Source of the DNA: Paludibacteraceae bacterium
GTDB taxonomy: Bacteria; Bacteroidota; Bacteroidia; Bacteroidales; Paludibacteraceae
DNA length: 64,000 nt
Direction: 5' to 3'
Assembly: GCA_017550335.1 (NCBI GenBank)
Contig: JAFZPM010000014.1
Span: 1 to 64,000 of the forward strand
Positions within the stretch are counted from its first letter, which is position 1. Each line of letters opens with the position of its first letter. The position numbers and the translations under genes are program-made. Positions 1 to 8,160 of this stretch are shown in pieces. Under the pieces are notes generated by a model. It searched no databases. It saw nothing but the letters and a program-made list of their open reading frames with translations, and was not told where the DNA came from.

Positions 1-510
1 GTCATCACACGTACGGGCGAGTGCGACCTCGACACCGGGAAGGAATTCTGGGACAGAGTTCGCAAATTTTTCATATCTTTGCCCATGTTCAGGTTCGACC
101 GCACCAACATCACGGTCAAGAACATCTGGATCAGTTTCTTTAAAAACCTCGGTGATATGGAAAACATTGACCCATCGGTATACGAGCGAGCGGACGAGGG
201 GCTGCTCAGGCTGATTGAGAAGGCGAAGGTGTCCGCCCTCTCCGAGGAGGAGTACGACCAATACGAGGCCAGCATGAAATACCTCGAGGACGAGATCGAC
301 ATGGAACAGCATGGGTACGAGAGAGGCATGGAAGAGGGACTGAGAAAAGGAACCGAGCAAGGACTGATGCAAGGACTGAAGCAGGGAAAACTCGAAGGTG
401 AGAAAACCGCCAACCTGCGCAATGCGAAGAAAATGAGACAGAAAGGCTTGGATGTGGATGACATCGCGGAGATAACAGGACTATCCCTAGAAGATATAGA
501 AAAGCTGTAG
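1..510 (+). CDS. Rpn family PD-(D/E)XK nuclease / putative transposase, C-terminal part (5' end outside window)
   Basis: The reading frame is open from base 1 and ends at TAG 508-510, so this is the 3' end of a longer gene. Visible residues match the C-terminal part of Rpn (recombination-promoting nuclease, PDDEXK_2) proteins: an ITVKNIWISFFKNLG-like helix, an EYDQYEASMKYLEDE helix, then a charged Gly/Gln/Glu coiled-coil stretch and a short tail ending in a TGLSLEDIEKL-type helix. The catalytic nuclease core lies upstream and cannot be checked. Family knowledge: Rpn proteins are DNA endonucleases, and some carry an internal start that produces a C-terminal antagonist. A -7-like TATCTTTG lies at 74-81, inside the gene, just before the ATG at 85. 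Family assignment is fairly sure; activity is not testable here. Confidence 0.75.
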   Translation, partial: VITRTGECDLDTGKEFWDRVRKFFISLPMFRFDRTNITVKNIWISFFKNLGDMENIDPSVYERADEGLLRLIEKAKVSALSEEEYDQYEASMKYLEDEIDMEQHGYERGMEEGLRKGTEQGLMQGLKQGKLEGEKTANLRNAKKMRQKGLDVDDIAEITGLSLEDIEKL

Positions 511-870
511 TATGTTCAGGTTCGACCGCACCAACATCACGGTCAAAAACATCTGGATCAGTTTCTTTAAAAACCTCGGCAATATGGAAAACATTGACCC
601 ATCGGTATACGAGCGAGCGGACGAGGGTCTGCTCAGGCTGATAGAGAAGGCGAAGGTATCCGCCCTCTCCGAGGAGGAGTACGACCAGTACAAGGCCAGC
701 ATGAAATACCTCGAGGACGAGATCGACATGGAACAGCATGGATATGAGAGAGGCATGGAAGAGGGACTGAGAAAGGGAACCGAACAGGGAATGGAGCAAG
801 GAATGATGCAAGGACTGAAGCAGGGAAAGCTCGAAGGAGAGAAAACCGTCAACCTACGCAATGCGAAGAA
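85..870 (+). repeat. Tandem partial gene duplication (unit about 350 bp, offset 427 bp)
   Basis: Bases 85-431 and 512-870 are near-identical direct repeats with a few substitutions and one 12-bp insertion in the second copy. The left boundary coincides with an in-frame ATG in both copies. The right boundary coincides with divergence of the two protein tails. About 80 bp of unrelated tail separates the copies. Confidence 0.9.
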
Positions 871-994
871 CCTCAAAACGTTAGGCGTGGACATCCATAC
901 GATTGCCCAAGCAACAGGTCTGTCTGTTAAAGAAATCGAGGAATTACAAACGCTTTTCTCGAGGCAGGACAAGACCCTCATAGAGAGAGACTAA
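512..994 (+). CDS. Free-standing partial tandem copy of the Rpn C-terminal region
   Basis: This 160-residue ORF starts one base after the upstream stop. It repeats the upstream protein from its internal Met (base 85) almost residue for residue, with a four-residue EQGM insertion in the Gly/Gln/Glu coiled coil. After GEKTVNLRNAKN the tail diverges from copy one (LKTLGVDIHTIAQATGLS and onward, against MRQKGLDVDDIAEITGLS) but keeps the TGLS.E-I-L pattern. It has no nuclease core, so it cannot be an enzyme by itself. It is either an inert duplication product or a separately made C-terminal domain, comparable to the small internal-start products of rpn genes. Its 3' end overlaps the convergent glycosyltransferase gene by about 50 bp. 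Expression is unproven. Confidence 0.55.
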   Translation: MFRFDRTNITVKNIWISFFKNLGNMENIDPSVYERADEGLLRLIEKAKVSALSEEEYDQYKASMKYLEDEIDMEQHGYERGMEEGLRKGTEQGMEQGMMQGLKQGKLEGEKTVNLRNAKNLKTLGVDIHTIAQATGLSVKEIEELQTLFSRQDKTLIERD

Positions 995-2119
995 GAAAGA
1001 ACCCACCGCATCATATCCATAACAAGATGCTTTCTCTCGAATATACGAGACGTTGAAACTGTCATAATGGTCTATCATCCAATCCATTCTATCGCAAAGC
1101 GCCTCCTCATCGCCCGGATGGACCAAACATCCTGATTCGACGTCCACCATTTCAGGGACCCCCCCCACATCGGTAGATATGACTGGCGTACCCGTCGCCA
1201 AAGCTTCGGAAATGACCACCGGAGCATTCTCGGTGTTAGAGAAAAGCACAAAAACATCCGTCTCGGCAAAGCAACGGCACACCTCAGTCGGGGGCAGTTC
1301 GCCAAGGAAAGAGAGAAGGTCGTCAGGAAGGCAAAGCTCCTTCGCATAATTTCTAGCCATCTCATAATCAGGCCCGACCCCCACCATCGTCATCGAGAAG
1401 TCAGTCCGTTTCTCCGACAAGCGTTTCACCGCCCGCAAGATGCCACAGACATTCTTATCAGGCTCGCTAAAACAAGAGACATGCAGGAACCTGAATCTAT
1501 CTCCCCGGGCAAGCGGATGTTTCTCCGCTGTGAAAAAGAAATCGTCCACCACATTATGCACCACACGGTAATGGTCATTTCTCAACCCATGTCGGCGCAT
1601 CGCATCCGCCAGATGTTCAGTTACAGGAAGCATACACGAAGCGTTCCTCACCACCAGTTCGCTCACCCGTTTGCGGACGAACCCCTTGTATTCATTTTTG
1701 GAGGGAAGATACCTAGACCAATGCTCAACGACAACATAAGGAATGTCCCATCTCTTCTGCAACAAATAGGAAAGCACACCGCAACGGGTCAACACATTCG
1801 CCTGAGTAACATCAGGTCTTCCGAACCTTTCCTCAACCAAAGCGTACCCCTTAATGAAAGCCCGGAAGAAACCGAAAGCCTTGGTCAACTGCCGCAAGAC
1901 AGGGAATTTGGAGAAAGGATAATAGACATACAACTCACGAACACCATTGGTCACCTGATCCACCACCTCATAATTTTCCACCTTCTCATCAGCAAACAAA
2001 TACAACACACAAACATTGCAATACCGGGAGACAGCCTCCGCATGTTTACGGACAAACAACCCCAACATCGCATCGTAGCGATGAGGATACCAAGGAGAAA
2101 GATAAAGGACCTTCAGCAT
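944..2119 (-). CDS. Glycosyltransferase family 4 protein
   Basis: A GT-B fold glycosyltransferase of about 391 residues, transferring a sugar from a nucleotide donor to a surface glycan or glycolipid. The start is placed at the Met of MLKVLYLSPWYPHRYD, which opens the N-terminal Rossmann domain (LYLSPWYP, then an acceptor-side GLFVRKHAEAV segment). The earlier in-frame Met adds 17 residues unlike the family. The C-terminal donor-binding domain shows FLHVSCFSEPDKNV, FLGELPPTEV and the EX7E-type ENAPVVISEALATGTPVI followed by DVGGVPEMV, typical of GT4. It stands alone, between a DUF5606 gene and the convergent Rpn copy, which it overlaps at its 3' end. No other glycan genes adjoin it, so substrate cannot be inferred. 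Confidence 0.88.
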   Translation of the reverse strand: MLKVLYLSPWYPHRYDAMLGLFVRKHAEAVSRYCNVCVLYLFADEKVENYEVVDQVTNGVRELYVYYPFSKFPVLRQLTKAFGFFRAFIKGYALVEERFGRPDVTQANVLTRCGVLSYLLQKRWDIPYVVVEHWSRYLPSKNEYKGFVRKRVSELVVRNASCMLPVTEHLADAMRRHGLRNDHYRVVHNVVDDFFFTAEKHPLARGDRFRFLHVSCFSEPDKNVCGILRAVKRLSEKRTDFSMTMVGVGPDYEMARNYAKELCLPDDLLSFLGELPPTEVCRCFAETDVFVLFSNTENAPVVISEALATGTPVISTDVGGVPEMVDVESGCLVHPGDEEALCDRMDWMIDHYDSFNVSYIREKASCYGYDAVGSFLVSLYEGLVLPREKRL

Positions 2120-2245
2120 AACAGAGACTTCAATATCAAAAAGGGGGAGAAGAAAACTCCACTCCCCCAATTATCCTATTCTAAAAGAGGATTAAGTAAA
2201 GGCTACAGCCCCTCCGCACTCAAATGCGGCATCTCCTCACAAAAA

Positions 2246-2674
2246 TCATTTAGCGTCGTCCGATGGAGCATCCGCACTCTTCTTCTCCTCGAAGTCATCA
2301 CGTCCGCTCTCGATCAGGATATTATACCAAGTGATCAGTTTTTTGATATCGGAAGAATAAACCCTATCACGGGCGAAGTTAGGCAATACTGATGCCAAAT
2401 ACTCGGCAAGTTGTTTGCCGTCTGCCTTTTTCGGGTCAAAGGAAACGGTCTTTCCACCTTCCTTCTCCTTCATTGACCTCAGCACATCCACCAAAGGAAC
2501 TTCTCCTTCTTCCGTGTATATAGCGATATCACCAAGCGAAAGAATCTTCTCATGCGTGTATGCAGGAACACGTTTCTTCTCCGTGAGAGACTCTAAAATC
2601 AACATGTTCTTTCCCTGAGAAACCAACTCAAACAAACCCGGTTTCCCGGAAATCGACAAAATTCTCTTCAACAT
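2246..2674 (-). CDS. DUF5606 domain-containing protein
   Basis: A 142-residue soluble protein matching the DUF5606 family, which is confined to Bacteroidota and has no assigned function. The N-terminus MLKRILSISGKPGLFELV and the following LILESLTEKKRVPAY segment form a small beta domain. A helical half ends in DIKKLITWYNILIES, and an acidic low-complexity tail follows. There is no signal peptide. It is divergent from bamD across about 160 bp and codirectional with the glycosyltransferase gene, about 125 bp away. Confidence 0.85.
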   Translation of the reverse strand: MLKRILSISGKPGLFELVSQGKNMLILESLTEKKRVPAYTHEKILSLGDIAIYTEEGEVPLVDVLRSMKEKEGGKTVSFDPKKADGKQLAEYLASVLPNFARDRVYSSDIKKLITWYNILIESGRDDFEEKKSADAPSDDAK

Positions 2675-2832
2675 AATTTTCTATACAAATAAGCGTTTAT
2701 ACTATTAGTGTTAAACTTATACCAAATTCAGACGCAAAAGAAATAAAAACATTTTATTTAAAATAGTTAAAAATGGATGTTTTTCTTTTATCTTTTGAAC
2801 GTTTTTACCTATTTTCGCGGATTAGATTTAAG

Positions 2833-3663
2833 ATGGAAAGGACAATTAGACATATTGCATTAATAATCACCGCCTTGGGTCTCTTCTCCTGCGGAGGATA
2901 CAACAAAGTGATCAAGAGTACGGACAACGACTTCAAGTACGAGAAGGCGATGGAGTACTACGAGAAGGGGGAATATTACAAAGCCCACTCCGTTTTGGAG
3001 ACCGTCGGTTCCGCCTTCAGGGGCACGGAGAAGGGAGAGAATGTGATATACACCATAGCGATGTCCCATTACAAGAACAAGGATTACGAGACGGCAAAGA
3101 GCTACTTCGCATCCTACGGACGCAGCTATCCTCAAGGCAAACATGCGGAGGAGTGCAAACTGCTCGTCGGCGTATGCCTCTACAAGGTATCGCCGGAAAT
3201 CAAGCTCGACCAAACGAGCACCTCGGAAGCGATAGATGAGTTGCTCGAGTTCACCCAACTATACCCGAAAAGCGAAAAGCTTCCGGAAGCGCTGAAATAC
3301 TTGGAGGAACTGCAGGAGAAGCTAGCCGAGAAGGAGTACCTCAATGCGAAGTTGTACTACAACCTCGGGGACTACATGGGCAACAACTACCAATCGGCCG
3401 TGGTCACCGCCACAAACGCACTGAAGCACTACCCTGAAACGAAGCGGAAAGAAGATCTATACTTCCTCATCCTCAATGCGAAATACATGCAGGCAGAGAA
3501 GAGTGTGGAAAAGAAGATGGAAGACCGCTACAGGGACACCATCGACGAATACTTCAACTACATCGGGGAATTCCCTGATGGCAAGCATCGCAAAGAGGCG
3601 GACAAGATCCACGAAAAAGCGAAGAAGTTCATCGACCATCTAGAAGCGAAAAGAACAAATTAA
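2833..3663 (+). CDS. bamD: Outer membrane protein assembly factor BamD (lipoprotein)
   Basis: A 276-residue tetratricopeptide lipoprotein that acts with BamA at the periplasmic face of the outer membrane to insert beta-barrel proteins. The start at 2833 gives a lipoprotein signal peptide (MERTIRHIALIITALGLFSC, lipobox LFSCG); an upstream ATG at 2773 would spoil it. TPR helices follow: YEKAMEYYEKGEYYKA, IYTIAMSHYKNKDYETAKSY, SEAIDELLEFTQLYPKSE, LYYNLGDYMGNNYQSAV and a last TPR near residue 240, as in bacteroidal BamD/YfiO. TATTTTCG at 2810-2817, one base off the Bacteroidota -7 consensus, is a plausible promoter. rpoZ follows after 15 bp, an order common in Bacteroidota. Confidence 0.92.
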   Translation: MERTIRHIALIITALGLFSCGGYNKVIKSTDNDFKYEKAMEYYEKGEYYKAHSVLETVGSAFRGTEKGENVIYTIAMSHYKNKDYETAKSYFASYGRSYPQGKHAEECKLLVGVCLYKVSPEIKLDQTSTSEAIDELLEFTQLYPKSEKLPEALKYLEELQEKLAEKEYLNAKLYYNLGDYMGNNYQSAVVTATNALKHYPETKRKEDLYFLILNAKYMQAEKSVEKKMEDRYRDTIDEYFNYIGEFPDGKHRKEADKIHEKAKKFIDHLEAKRTN

Positions 3664-3678
3664 AAACATATATAAATC

Positions 3679-4011
3679 ATGGACTACAAAAAAGTAACAG
3701 CTCCGCTTAACACCATCACGAGAGACATGAACCAGCTTTGCGCTGACACAGGAAATGTCTATGAGACGGTGAACATCATCGCTCGTCGCGCCAACCAAAT
3801 CGCCGTGGAGATGAAGTCGGAATTGGACAAGAAATTACAAGAGTTCGCCTCCTTCAACGACAACCTGGAGGAAGTGTTCGAGAACCGTGAACAAATCGAA
3901 ATCTCCCGTTTCTACGAGAAACTCCCGAAGCCAACCCTGATCGCGGCGCAAGAGTACGTGGACGGCAAAATCTTCTGGAAGAACCCTTCCAAAGAGAAGA
4001 TGAAATATTAA
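3679..4011 (+). CDS. rpoZ: DNA-directed RNA polymerase subunit omega
   Basis: A 110-residue protein of the Bacteroidota-type omega (Rpb6-like) family that helps assemble and stabilise RNA polymerase by binding beta-prime. Visible are MDYKKVTAPLNTITRDMNQL, the conserved TGNVYETVNIIARRANQIAVEM helix region (omega/Rpb6 core) and a C-terminal extension with LPKPTLIAAQEYVDGKIFW, which is characteristic of this phylum. It is transcribed with bamD and closed by a terminator-like hairpin at 4052-4080. Confidence 0.88.
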   Translation: MDYKKVTAPLNTITRDMNQLCADTGNVYETVNIIARRANQIAVEMKSELDKKLQEFASFNDNLEEVFENREQIEISRFYEKLPKPTLIAAQEYVDGKIFWKNPSKEKMKY

Positions 4012-4051
4012 AAAAACACGCTTCCCTTCCTTGGGAGCGAAACACCACAGA

Positions 4052-4080
4052 GGGGCATGTCATTCGGCATACCCCTTTTT
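4052..4080 (+). terminator. Intrinsic terminator after rpoZ
   Basis: Stem GGGG(C)ATG at 4052-4059 pairs with CAT(A)CCCC at 4068-4075, with one mismatch and an 8-nt loop, and runs straight into TTTTT. It ends the bamD-rpoZ unit and overlaps the leader of the next gene. Confidence 0.6.
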
Positions 4081-4093
4081 ATTTCAAGGGAAA

Positions 4094-4366
4094 ATGGATT
4101 TAAAGATACTGCTCATCTATTTCGTGGCGATCAACATCATCACCTTCATCGCCTACGCGAGGGACAAACGCCTTGCGAAAAAGCCCAACGCAAGACGTAT
4201 ACCCGAGAAGACCCTGCTTCTCCTCGCAGCCATCGGAGGCTCCATCGGCGCACTCATCGCCATGTACACACTCCGACACAAAACCCTCCACAAGAAATTC
4301 TTCCTCGGAGTCCCCGCCATCCTAATCATCCAAATCGCCATCATCCTCTATCTACACCTAAAATAA
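4094..4366 (+). CDS. DUF1294 family small integral membrane protein
   Basis: A 90-residue protein starting at MDLKILLIYFVAINIITF; the longer frame from 4031 has no family-like N-terminus. It has a first transmembrane helix, the conserved YARDKRLAKKPNARRIPEK loop, then LLLLAAIGGSIGALIAMYTL, the HKTLHKKFFLGVPAI motif and a final helix. This is the DUF1294 pattern: three or four membrane segments around an Arg/Lys-rich cytoplasmic loop. Function is unknown. It sits between the rpoZ terminator and tRNA-Pro. Confidence 0.85.
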   Translation: MDLKILLIYFVAINIITFIAYARDKRLAKKPNARRIPEKTLLLLAAIGGSIGALIAMYTLRHKTLHKKFFLGVPAILIIQIAIILYLHLK

Positions 4367-4430
4367 GCCACTGATACTCAACAATAAAGAAAAAATATCG
4401 CTCCAAAGAGAAAAAAAGTGGACGAAAAAG

Positions 4431-4461
4431 TTTGCAGACACACGAAAAGGTAGTACATTTG
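4431..4461 (+). promoter_or_regulatory. Bacteroidota housekeeping promoter for tRNA-Pro
   Basis: TTTG at 4431-4434, a 19-bp spacer, then TACATTTG at 4454-4461. This is an exact match to the TTTG / TAnnTTTG consensus of the Bacteroides primary sigma factor. The tRNA begins 16 bp after the -7 element. Confidence 0.85.
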
Positions 4462-4476
4462 CACCGCATTTGAGAA

Positions 4477-4551
4477 CGAGGTGTAGCGCAGTCCGGTTAG
4501 CGCATCTGGTTTGGGACCAGAGGGTCGGGGGTTCGAATCCCTTCACCTCGA
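4477..4551 (+). tRNA. tRNA-Pro (anticodon TGG)
   Basis: The acceptor stem CGAGGTG (4477-4483) pairs perfectly with CACCTCG (4544-4550), with discriminator A at 4551. The D arm has AGTCCGGTTAGCGC, the anticodon arm is TCTGG-TTTGGGA-CCAGA giving anticodon TGG, and the T arm has GGGTTCGAATCCC. CCA is not encoded. A consensus promoter lies upstream and a terminator downstream, so it is a single-gene transcript. Confidence 0.97.
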
Positions 4552-4560
4552 CTGATGCGA

Positions 4561-4589
4561 GGAAGTGGCGTAAGTTACTTCCTTTTTTT
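4561..4589 (+). terminator. Intrinsic terminator after tRNA-Pro
   Basis: GGAAGTGGC (4561-4569), a GTAA loop and GTTACTTCC (4574-4582) form a 9-bp stem with two G-U pairs, followed by seven T (4583-4589). Confidence 0.85.
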
Positions 4590-4673
4590 GTTTAATCCAT
4601 GGGGGACGGAAGAGATTGGGGCTTCCAAGACCCGTTGTTCTACCCTGCCCCTCCGAATTAACCTTTGCACGAC

Positions 4674-5324
4674 ATGAGTCATTTAATCGCTCCTTCTGTC
4701 CTTTCAGCGGACTTCTCCAACCTACGCGCGGACGTGGAGATGGTGAACAACAGCCAGGCGGATTGGTTCCACCTCGACGTGATGGACGGCGTGTTCGTAC
4801 CGAACATCTCCTTCGGAATGCCCATCACCGCAGCCATCCACAAATATGCGAAGAAACCATTGGATGTCCACCTGATGATCGTGGAACCGGACAAGTTCAT
4901 CGACGAATTCCACAAGTTGGGAGCGGAAGTGCTGAACGTGCATTACGAAGCCTGCACCCACCTACACCGATCCATCCAACGGATCAAGGCGACAGGCATG
5001 AAAGCGGGAGTGACCCTCAATCCACACACACCCGTATCGGTTCTCGAAGAGATCATCGCCGACGTGGACATCGCCATGCTCATGTCCGTCAATCCAGGCT
5101 TCGGTGGCCAGAAATTCATCGAGAACACCATCGACAAGACACAACGTCTGAAAGAGTTGATTCTCAAACGCAACTCGAAAGCCCTGATCGAAATCGACGG
5201 AGGTGTCAACTACGAGACGGGAGCCCGGCTGCTCAAAGCTGGCGCGGATGTACTCGTGGCAGGCAGTTTCGTGTTCGGTGCGGAGAACCCGACCGAGACG
5301 ATCGCCAAACTGAAAGCGCTTTAA
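4674..5324 (+). CDS. rpe: Ribulose-phosphate 3-epimerase
   Basis: A 216-residue TIM-barrel enzyme interconverting ribulose 5-phosphate and xylulose 5-phosphate in the pentose phosphate pathway (cytosol). The start ATG at 4674 gives MSHLIAPSVLSADFSNL, the canonical N-terminus. Metal and catalytic motifs are all present: FHLDVMDGVFVPN (His and Asp ligands), KPLDVHLMIVEP (His), MSVNPGFGGQKFIE (phosphate loop) and ALIEIDGGV (catalytic Asp). Full family length. It begins about 85 bp after the tRNA terminator and is followed 62 bp later by the comEC-like gene. Confidence 0.96.
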   Translation: MSHLIAPSVLSADFSNLRADVEMVNNSQADWFHLDVMDGVFVPNISFGMPITAAIHKYAKKPLDVHLMIVEPDKFIDEFHKLGAEVLNVHYEACTHLHRSIQRIKATGMKAGVTLNPHTPVSVLEEIIADVDIAMLMSVNPGFGGQKFIENTIDKTQRLKELILKRNSKALIEIDGGVNYETGARLLKAGADVLVAGSFVFGAENPTETIAKLKAL

Positions 5325-5386
5325 TTCACAGGTGCCATAGGTCATAGGCTTATGGCATCCCATTATAAACCTGTTTTTCTTTGCAT

Positions 5387-6949
5387 ATGGAGACAATATA
5401 CCGTTTGCCATTCCTCCGCATTTGCCTATTCCTCATCACAGGAATCCTTTTCGGCATCACATGTCCGGATGTCCACCTCCCTGTTTGGCTACCCCTTCCC
5501 GCCATTCTTCCCCTCATCGGAACGTTTTTCATTCCTCCCAAGCTGCAATACAAGCTACGGTGGGTGGCCGGAGCGTCGCTTTTCATCCTCCTCTTCACGG
5601 TCGGAGCCATACGTACGCAAGAGACCACGCCTGTCTATTGGGAAGCAAACGAGGAAGAGACATCCTATGTGATCGGAGAGGTAGAGGGCACCCCACAAAG
5701 GAAGAGAGCCACTTACGGGGTCACCCTACGTCTATTCGGGGAAGGCATTCCACCGAAGTCCAAGGCGATGGCCTACATCGCACAAGACTCCGCCTCCGGC
5801 ACGTTGGTGGAAGGGGATATCCTGCTCTTCCCCACCCACCTCGCCATAGGCAAGGAAGAGGCATCCGAGTACGAGGCATACCTGCGCCGCTCAGGCTACT
5901 CGATGAGCTTCTACATTCCCAAGGGGAAATGGAGGAAAGCAGGGAATGCGGAGCGGTTCTCCCTAAGCAAGAAAGCGAGGGAAGCCCGGCAATGGGCGGA
6001 GGAGAGATATCTATCGAACGGACTGCAAGGGGAGGAACTCGCCATCGCCTGCGCCCTGACATTAGGCGACAAGAGCCAGCTCGACAGGGAACTGAGGAGC
6101 AGTTACTCCGCAACCGGTGCCAGCCATGTGCTTGCCGTCAGCGGATTGCACGTGGGCATCATCTACCTCGTCATCGTCAGCCTACTCAGCATACCCTTCA
6201 GGGGAGACAAGCTCAAATGGCTACGGATCACACTCGCCATCACCGCCCTATGGGCTTATGCGTTCGTGGCAGGACTATCCGCCTCGGTGGTACGGGCATC
6301 CGTCATGTTCTCGCTCGTCTCGGTGGGGGAACTACTGGGGAGGAGGTCGCTCACCATCAACACCGTATTCGCCTCCGCCTTCATCATGTTGCTGTACGAG
6401 CCAAGGTATCTCACCGACGTGGGGTTCCAACTCAGCTACACCGCAGTGCTCGCCATCCTGTTGTTTCAAGGGAGCGTCTACAAAAGCATACAAGTGCGTC
6501 CATTCCTGCTCGACAAGGCATGGTCACTCACCTCCGTCTCCATCGCCGCCCAGCTCGGCACCATGCCCGTCATGCTTTACCACTTCCATCAATTCAGCAA
6601 CTGCTTCTGGCTATCGGGTCTCATCGTCATACCAGCGGCCACCCTGCTCATATACGGATGCGCGTTATCGCTTCTAACCACTCCGCTCCCAGCCGTCTCG
6701 GAGGCGATAGGCGGATTGATGTCCCGCCTCATCGGAGGGATGAACGCCAGCATACGATGGTTGGAGGGATTACCCCACTCCAACGTGACAAACATCGGGT
6801 TCGACGGCATGGATGTCCTGCTACTCTACGCCCTGCTCGCCTCGTTGCTCGCCGTCATGCAGGATCGTTCCTTCCGCCGTATCTGCGTCATGCTATCCCT
6901 ACTCCTCACATACACCTGTTACTCGACACTGACAAAGGCTATGATATGA
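5387..6949 (+). CDS. ComEC/Rec2-type competence membrane protein, short form
   Basis: A polytopic inner-membrane protein of 520 residues. N-terminal membrane helices (LRICLFLITGILFGI) precede an extracytoplasmic OB-like DUF4131 region, then the Competence domain with its hallmark SHVLAVSGLHVGIIYLVI near residue 245 and many further helices. Family members form the channel that takes single-stranded DNA into the cytoplasm. The C-terminal metallo-beta-lactamase-like nuclease domain of Bacillus ComEC is absent: the protein stops after the last membrane helices, as in many short Bacteroidota homologues. Start chosen at METIYRLPFLR; a TTG two codons upstream is less likely. Confidence 0.9.
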   Translation: METIYRLPFLRICLFLITGILFGITCPDVHLPVWLPLPAILPLIGTFFIPPKLQYKLRWVAGASLFILLFTVGAIRTQETTPVYWEANEEETSYVIGEVEGTPQRKRATYGVTLRLFGEGIPPKSKAMAYIAQDSASGTLVEGDILLFPTHLAIGKEEASEYEAYLRRSGYSMSFYIPKGKWRKAGNAERFSLSKKAREARQWAEERYLSNGLQGEELAIACALTLGDKSQLDRELRSSYSATGASHVLAVSGLHVGIIYLVIVSLLSIPFRGDKLKWLRITLAITALWAYAFVAGLSASVVRASVMFSLVSVGELLGRRSLTINTVFASAFIMLLYEPRYLTDVGFQLSYTAVLAILLFQGSVYKSIQVRPFLLDKAWSLTSVSIAAQLGTMPVMLYHFHQFSNCFWLSGLIVIPAATLLIYGCALSLLTTPLPAVSEAIGGLMSRLIGGMNASIRWLEGLPHSNVTNIGFDGMDVLLLYALLASLLAVMQDRSFRRICVMLSLLLTYTCYSTLTKAMI

Positions 6950-7107
6950 TTTTACAACAAATTACAAATCAGTGTATTACGATTTGCAAAAATGAATATC
7001 GGAGAATTAACACAAAAAGCCACACATAAGAATTCAATCGGTCCTCCGTTATAAGGGAAATGCCAAACTTTTTTTGTACCTTAGCGACGTCTTTAACGAA
7101 GAGGTTT

Positions 7108-8160
7108 ATGATTACGAAAATTATTGACGAAGACCTGATACAAGAGGCGAAATCCCTGATAGAGGACGCCGAAAACATAGTCATCACGACGCACGTCTCC
7201 CCGGACGGAGACGCGATAGGATCTTCATTAGCCCTTTGCAATTTCCTAAAGACAATCGGCAAGGAGGCATATGTGGTTGTCCCGAACGATCTTCCCGGTT
7301 TCCTGAAATGGATGTCGGGCGCATCGGATATCATCGTCTACGAGAAGAAGAAGAACATGGCGGATGCCCTGATCGAGAAGGCCGACCTGATTTGCGCATT
7401 GGACTTCAACGTCCTGAAACGCATCGAGAACGTGGGCATCAGTGTTGCGGACTCAGCCGCCAAGAAGTTGATGCTCGACCACCATCTGAACCCGGGGAAC
7501 TTCGCCAACGTGGTGATTTCCTACCCTCAGTTCGCCTCCACCTCCGAGATGGTGTTCCGCCTCATCTGCAGGATGGGCTACTTCACCGAGATGACGAAGG
7601 AGTGCGCCGAGTGCATCTACACCGGTATGATGACCGACACGGGTGGCTTCACCTACAACTCCAACAACTCGGAGGTCTACATCATCATCTCCGAGCTCAT
7701 CAAGAAGGGCATCGACAAGGACGCCATCTACGACAAAGTGTACAACAACTATTCGGAGAGCAGGTACCGCCTCATGGGCTACATGCTCTACGAGAAGATG
7801 AAGATATACCCGGAATACGGGGCGGCCATGATATCGCTCACAAGCGAGGAGCTCTCCAAATACGACTTCAAGAAAGGCGACACGGAGGGATTCGTCAACA
7901 TGCCGCTCTCCATCAAGGGAGTGATCTTCTCCGCCTTCTTCAAGGAGGAAGGGGGTAAGATAAAATGTTCGTTCCGTTCCCAAGGGGATGTGGCCGTTAA
8001 CACATTCGCCGAGAAATACTTCAACGGAGGCGGTCACAAGAACGCTTCCGGCGGGGAATCCTACCAGACCATGCAGGAGACCGTCGCCAAGTTCGAGGAA
8101 AACCTCCCGTCCCTCAAAGAGGAGATAGACGCGGAACTTAAGAGACGCACCAATGGCTAA
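7108..8160 (+). CDS. DHH family phosphoesterase (NrnA-like oligoribonuclease / pAp phosphatase)
   Basis: A cytosolic two-domain phosphoesterase of about 350 residues. The DHH domain carries VTTHVSPDGDAIGSS (metal-binding DxD) and LMLDHHLNPGNF (the DHH signature). The C-terminal DHHA1 domain has the substrate-binding FNGGGHKNASGG. NrnA-type enzymes degrade nano-RNAs and/or 3'-phosphoadenosine 5'-phosphate; cyclic dinucleotide phosphodiesterases share the fold, so the exact substrate is open. The start is set at MITKIIDEDLIQEA. A -7-like TACCTTAG lies about 25 bp upstream. It begins a tightly packed plus-strand run that ends with rseP, and overlaps the next gene by 8 bp. Confidence 0.9.
   Translation: MITKIIDEDLIQEAKSLIEDAENIVITTHVSPDGDAIGSSLALCNFLKTIGKEAYVVVPNDLPGFLKWMSGASDIIVYEKKKNMADALIEKADLICALDFNVLKRIENVGISVADSAAKKLMLDHHLNPGNFANVVISYPQFASTSEMVFRLICRMGYFTEMTKECAECIYTGMMTDTGGFTYNSNNSEVYIIISELIKKGIDKDAIYDKVYNNYSESRYRLMGYMLYEKMKIYPEYGAAMISLTSEELSKYDFKKGDTEGFVNMPLSIKGVIFSAFFKEEGGKIKCSFRSQGDVAVNTFAEKYFNGGGHKNASGGESYQTMQETVAKFEENLPSLKEEIDAELKRRTNG

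Noticed and set aside
4057..4374. Alternative frame over the DUF1294 gene
   Set aside because: His/Arg/Pro-rich shadow of a clearly conserved membrane protein in another frame.
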